A DNA stretch of 8,621 bases from CAUYUA01 sp963575675 (GTDB lineage: Bacteria > Pseudomonadota > Alphaproteobacteria > Azospirillales > Azospirillaceae), in NCBI GenBank assembly GCA_963575675.1, contig CAUYUA010000017.1, positions 1-8,621 on the forward strand. The letters run 5' to 3'. Under the pieces are notes generated by a model, which did no database searches, was not told the origin of the DNA, and saw only the letters and a program-made list of their open reading frames with translations. The translations under genes were made by a program, and so were the position numbers. Below, one piece after another: positions 8,259 through 8,621 of this stretch; within the stretch, counting starts at the first letter, position 1; the number at the start of each line of letters is the position of its first letter.

Positions 8259-8309
8259 GACCTGAAACGACACCTACACAACATGGCAATACACGTTTTA
8301 ACAAAACGA

Positions 8310-8329
8310 ATTATATGACAAACTGTCAA
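8310..8329 (-). promoter_or_regulatory. Promoter-like hexamers upstream of the operon
   Basis: On the minus strand there is a consensus-like TTGACA (8324-8329) and a perfect TATAAT (8310-8315), but they are only 8 bases apart and cannot serve one sigma-70 promoter together. At a 16-20 base spacing TATAAT has no good -35 and TTGACA has only a weak -10 (TTTTGT, 8301-8306). TTGACA also overlaps the TGACA/TGTCA inverted repeat, which would suit repression. A start site just downstream of TATAAT would give a leader of roughly 60 bases. This is the most plausible promoter zone, with the exact element uncertain. Confidence 0.3.
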
Positions 8330-8355
8330 GTGTTACCCAAAAACATGTTTGGAAT

Positions 8356-8371
8356 TATCACGATCGTGATA
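8356..8371. promoter_or_regulatory. Perfect 16-bp palindrome, candidate operator
   Basis: TATCACGATCGTGATA is a perfect 16-base inverted repeat with no spacer, lying about 110 bases upstream of the DUF499 start. Two weaker symmetric elements are nearby: CCAAA-N6-TTTGG at 8337-8352 (core AAACATGTTT) and TGACA-N3-TGTCA at 8316-8328. The cluster, in AT-rich non-coding DNA ahead of the operon, suggests binding of a dimeric repressor or activator. That role is inferred; no regulator gene is visible in the window. Confidence 0.4.
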
Positions 8372-8621
8372 TTTTCATCCTACAAATACCAACAAACACT
8401 CATTACATCCGACATTCCAATGCCGTCTCCGCTTCCTTCCCTCTGACATTCACAAACAATATTATGTTTAATAATTTCAAGTCAATTGAGCTGTGGTTCG
8501 ACCGCGCGATCGATGCTAAAAGTGTCGCAGAGATATTCGTAGACCGCACAGTAAACTGAACACCATGGCGACCCAGAGCCGGTAAGCTGGGGACCACCGG
8601 AAGGAACAGATCGGAAGGAGC

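Larger units (their letters stand above)
8245..8621. other. Upstream region with no recognised gene
   Basis: About 380 bases hold the RBS, promoter-like hexamers and palindromes listed separately. From 8482 to the window edge the minus strand is open without a stop (about 46 codons ending in SIDRAVEPQLN and a TGA), so it could be the tail of an upstream gene, but I recognise no family. Another short open frame overlaps it and neither is convincing. The last 14 bases resemble a sequencing adapter. I see no tRNA, terminator hairpin, CRISPR or transposon end. Confidence 0.5.

Noticed and set aside
8245..8304. N-terminal extension of DUF499 from the TTG at 8304
   Set aside because: The extension resembles no DUF499 N-terminus and lies within the promoter-like zone, while a strong ribosome site supports the GTG at 8244.
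8403..8597. Minus-strand 64-codon open frame upstream of the operon
   Set aside because: No recognisable motif or convincing ribosome site, and it overlaps another equally open frame. It is treated as non-coding leader.

Overview
All recognisable genes in this window lie on the minus strand and form one compact transcription unit, read from about 8300 down to position 1. The content is a bacterial anti-phage defence island. Moderate G+C with AT-rich patches and clear Shine-Dalgarno sites suggest a Gram-negative bacterium such as a proteobacterium, but nothing here fixes the taxon. TGA is used as an ordinary stop codon by several of the genes.

In transcription order: (1) about 380 bases of leader with no recognised gene, holding a perfect 16-bp palindrome and promoter-like hexamers (8245-8621). 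(2) A large P-loop ATPase of the DUF499 family (5140-8244). (3) A small DUF7680-like protein (4632-5135). (4) An ABC/RecF-type ATPase (3328-4641) and (5) an HNH nuclease of the TIGR02646/PtuB type (2546-3331), which together look like a complete two-gene Septu (PtuA-PtuB) system. (6) The first ~312 residues of a DUF1156 DNA methyltransferase (1391-2464), cut off before its catalytic motif. (7) The C-terminal half of a type III restriction (Res) helicase subunit (39-1529), which lacks its N-terminal ATPase motifs, carries an in-frame TGA, and loses its frame again near the window edge.

DUF499, DUF1156 and a Res-type helicase are known neighbours in predicted defence islands. Here a Septu pair sits between the DUF499/DUF7680 half and the DUF1156/Res half. 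The methylation-helicase half is wrecked: DUF1156 and Res sequence are joined out of frame at about 1529, which implies loss of several kilobases or an assembly chimera. The first four genes are intact and tightly coupled, with gaps or overlaps of +4, -10 and -4 bases and good ribosome binding sites. The most interesting question is whether DUF499 + DUF7680 + PtuAB is a working composite system that outlived its modification module, or just a Septu cassette captured in a decaying island.

The right-hand end of the window closely resembles a sequencing adapter, so the sequence may be a metagenome contig. This matters when judging whether the chimeric junction is real.
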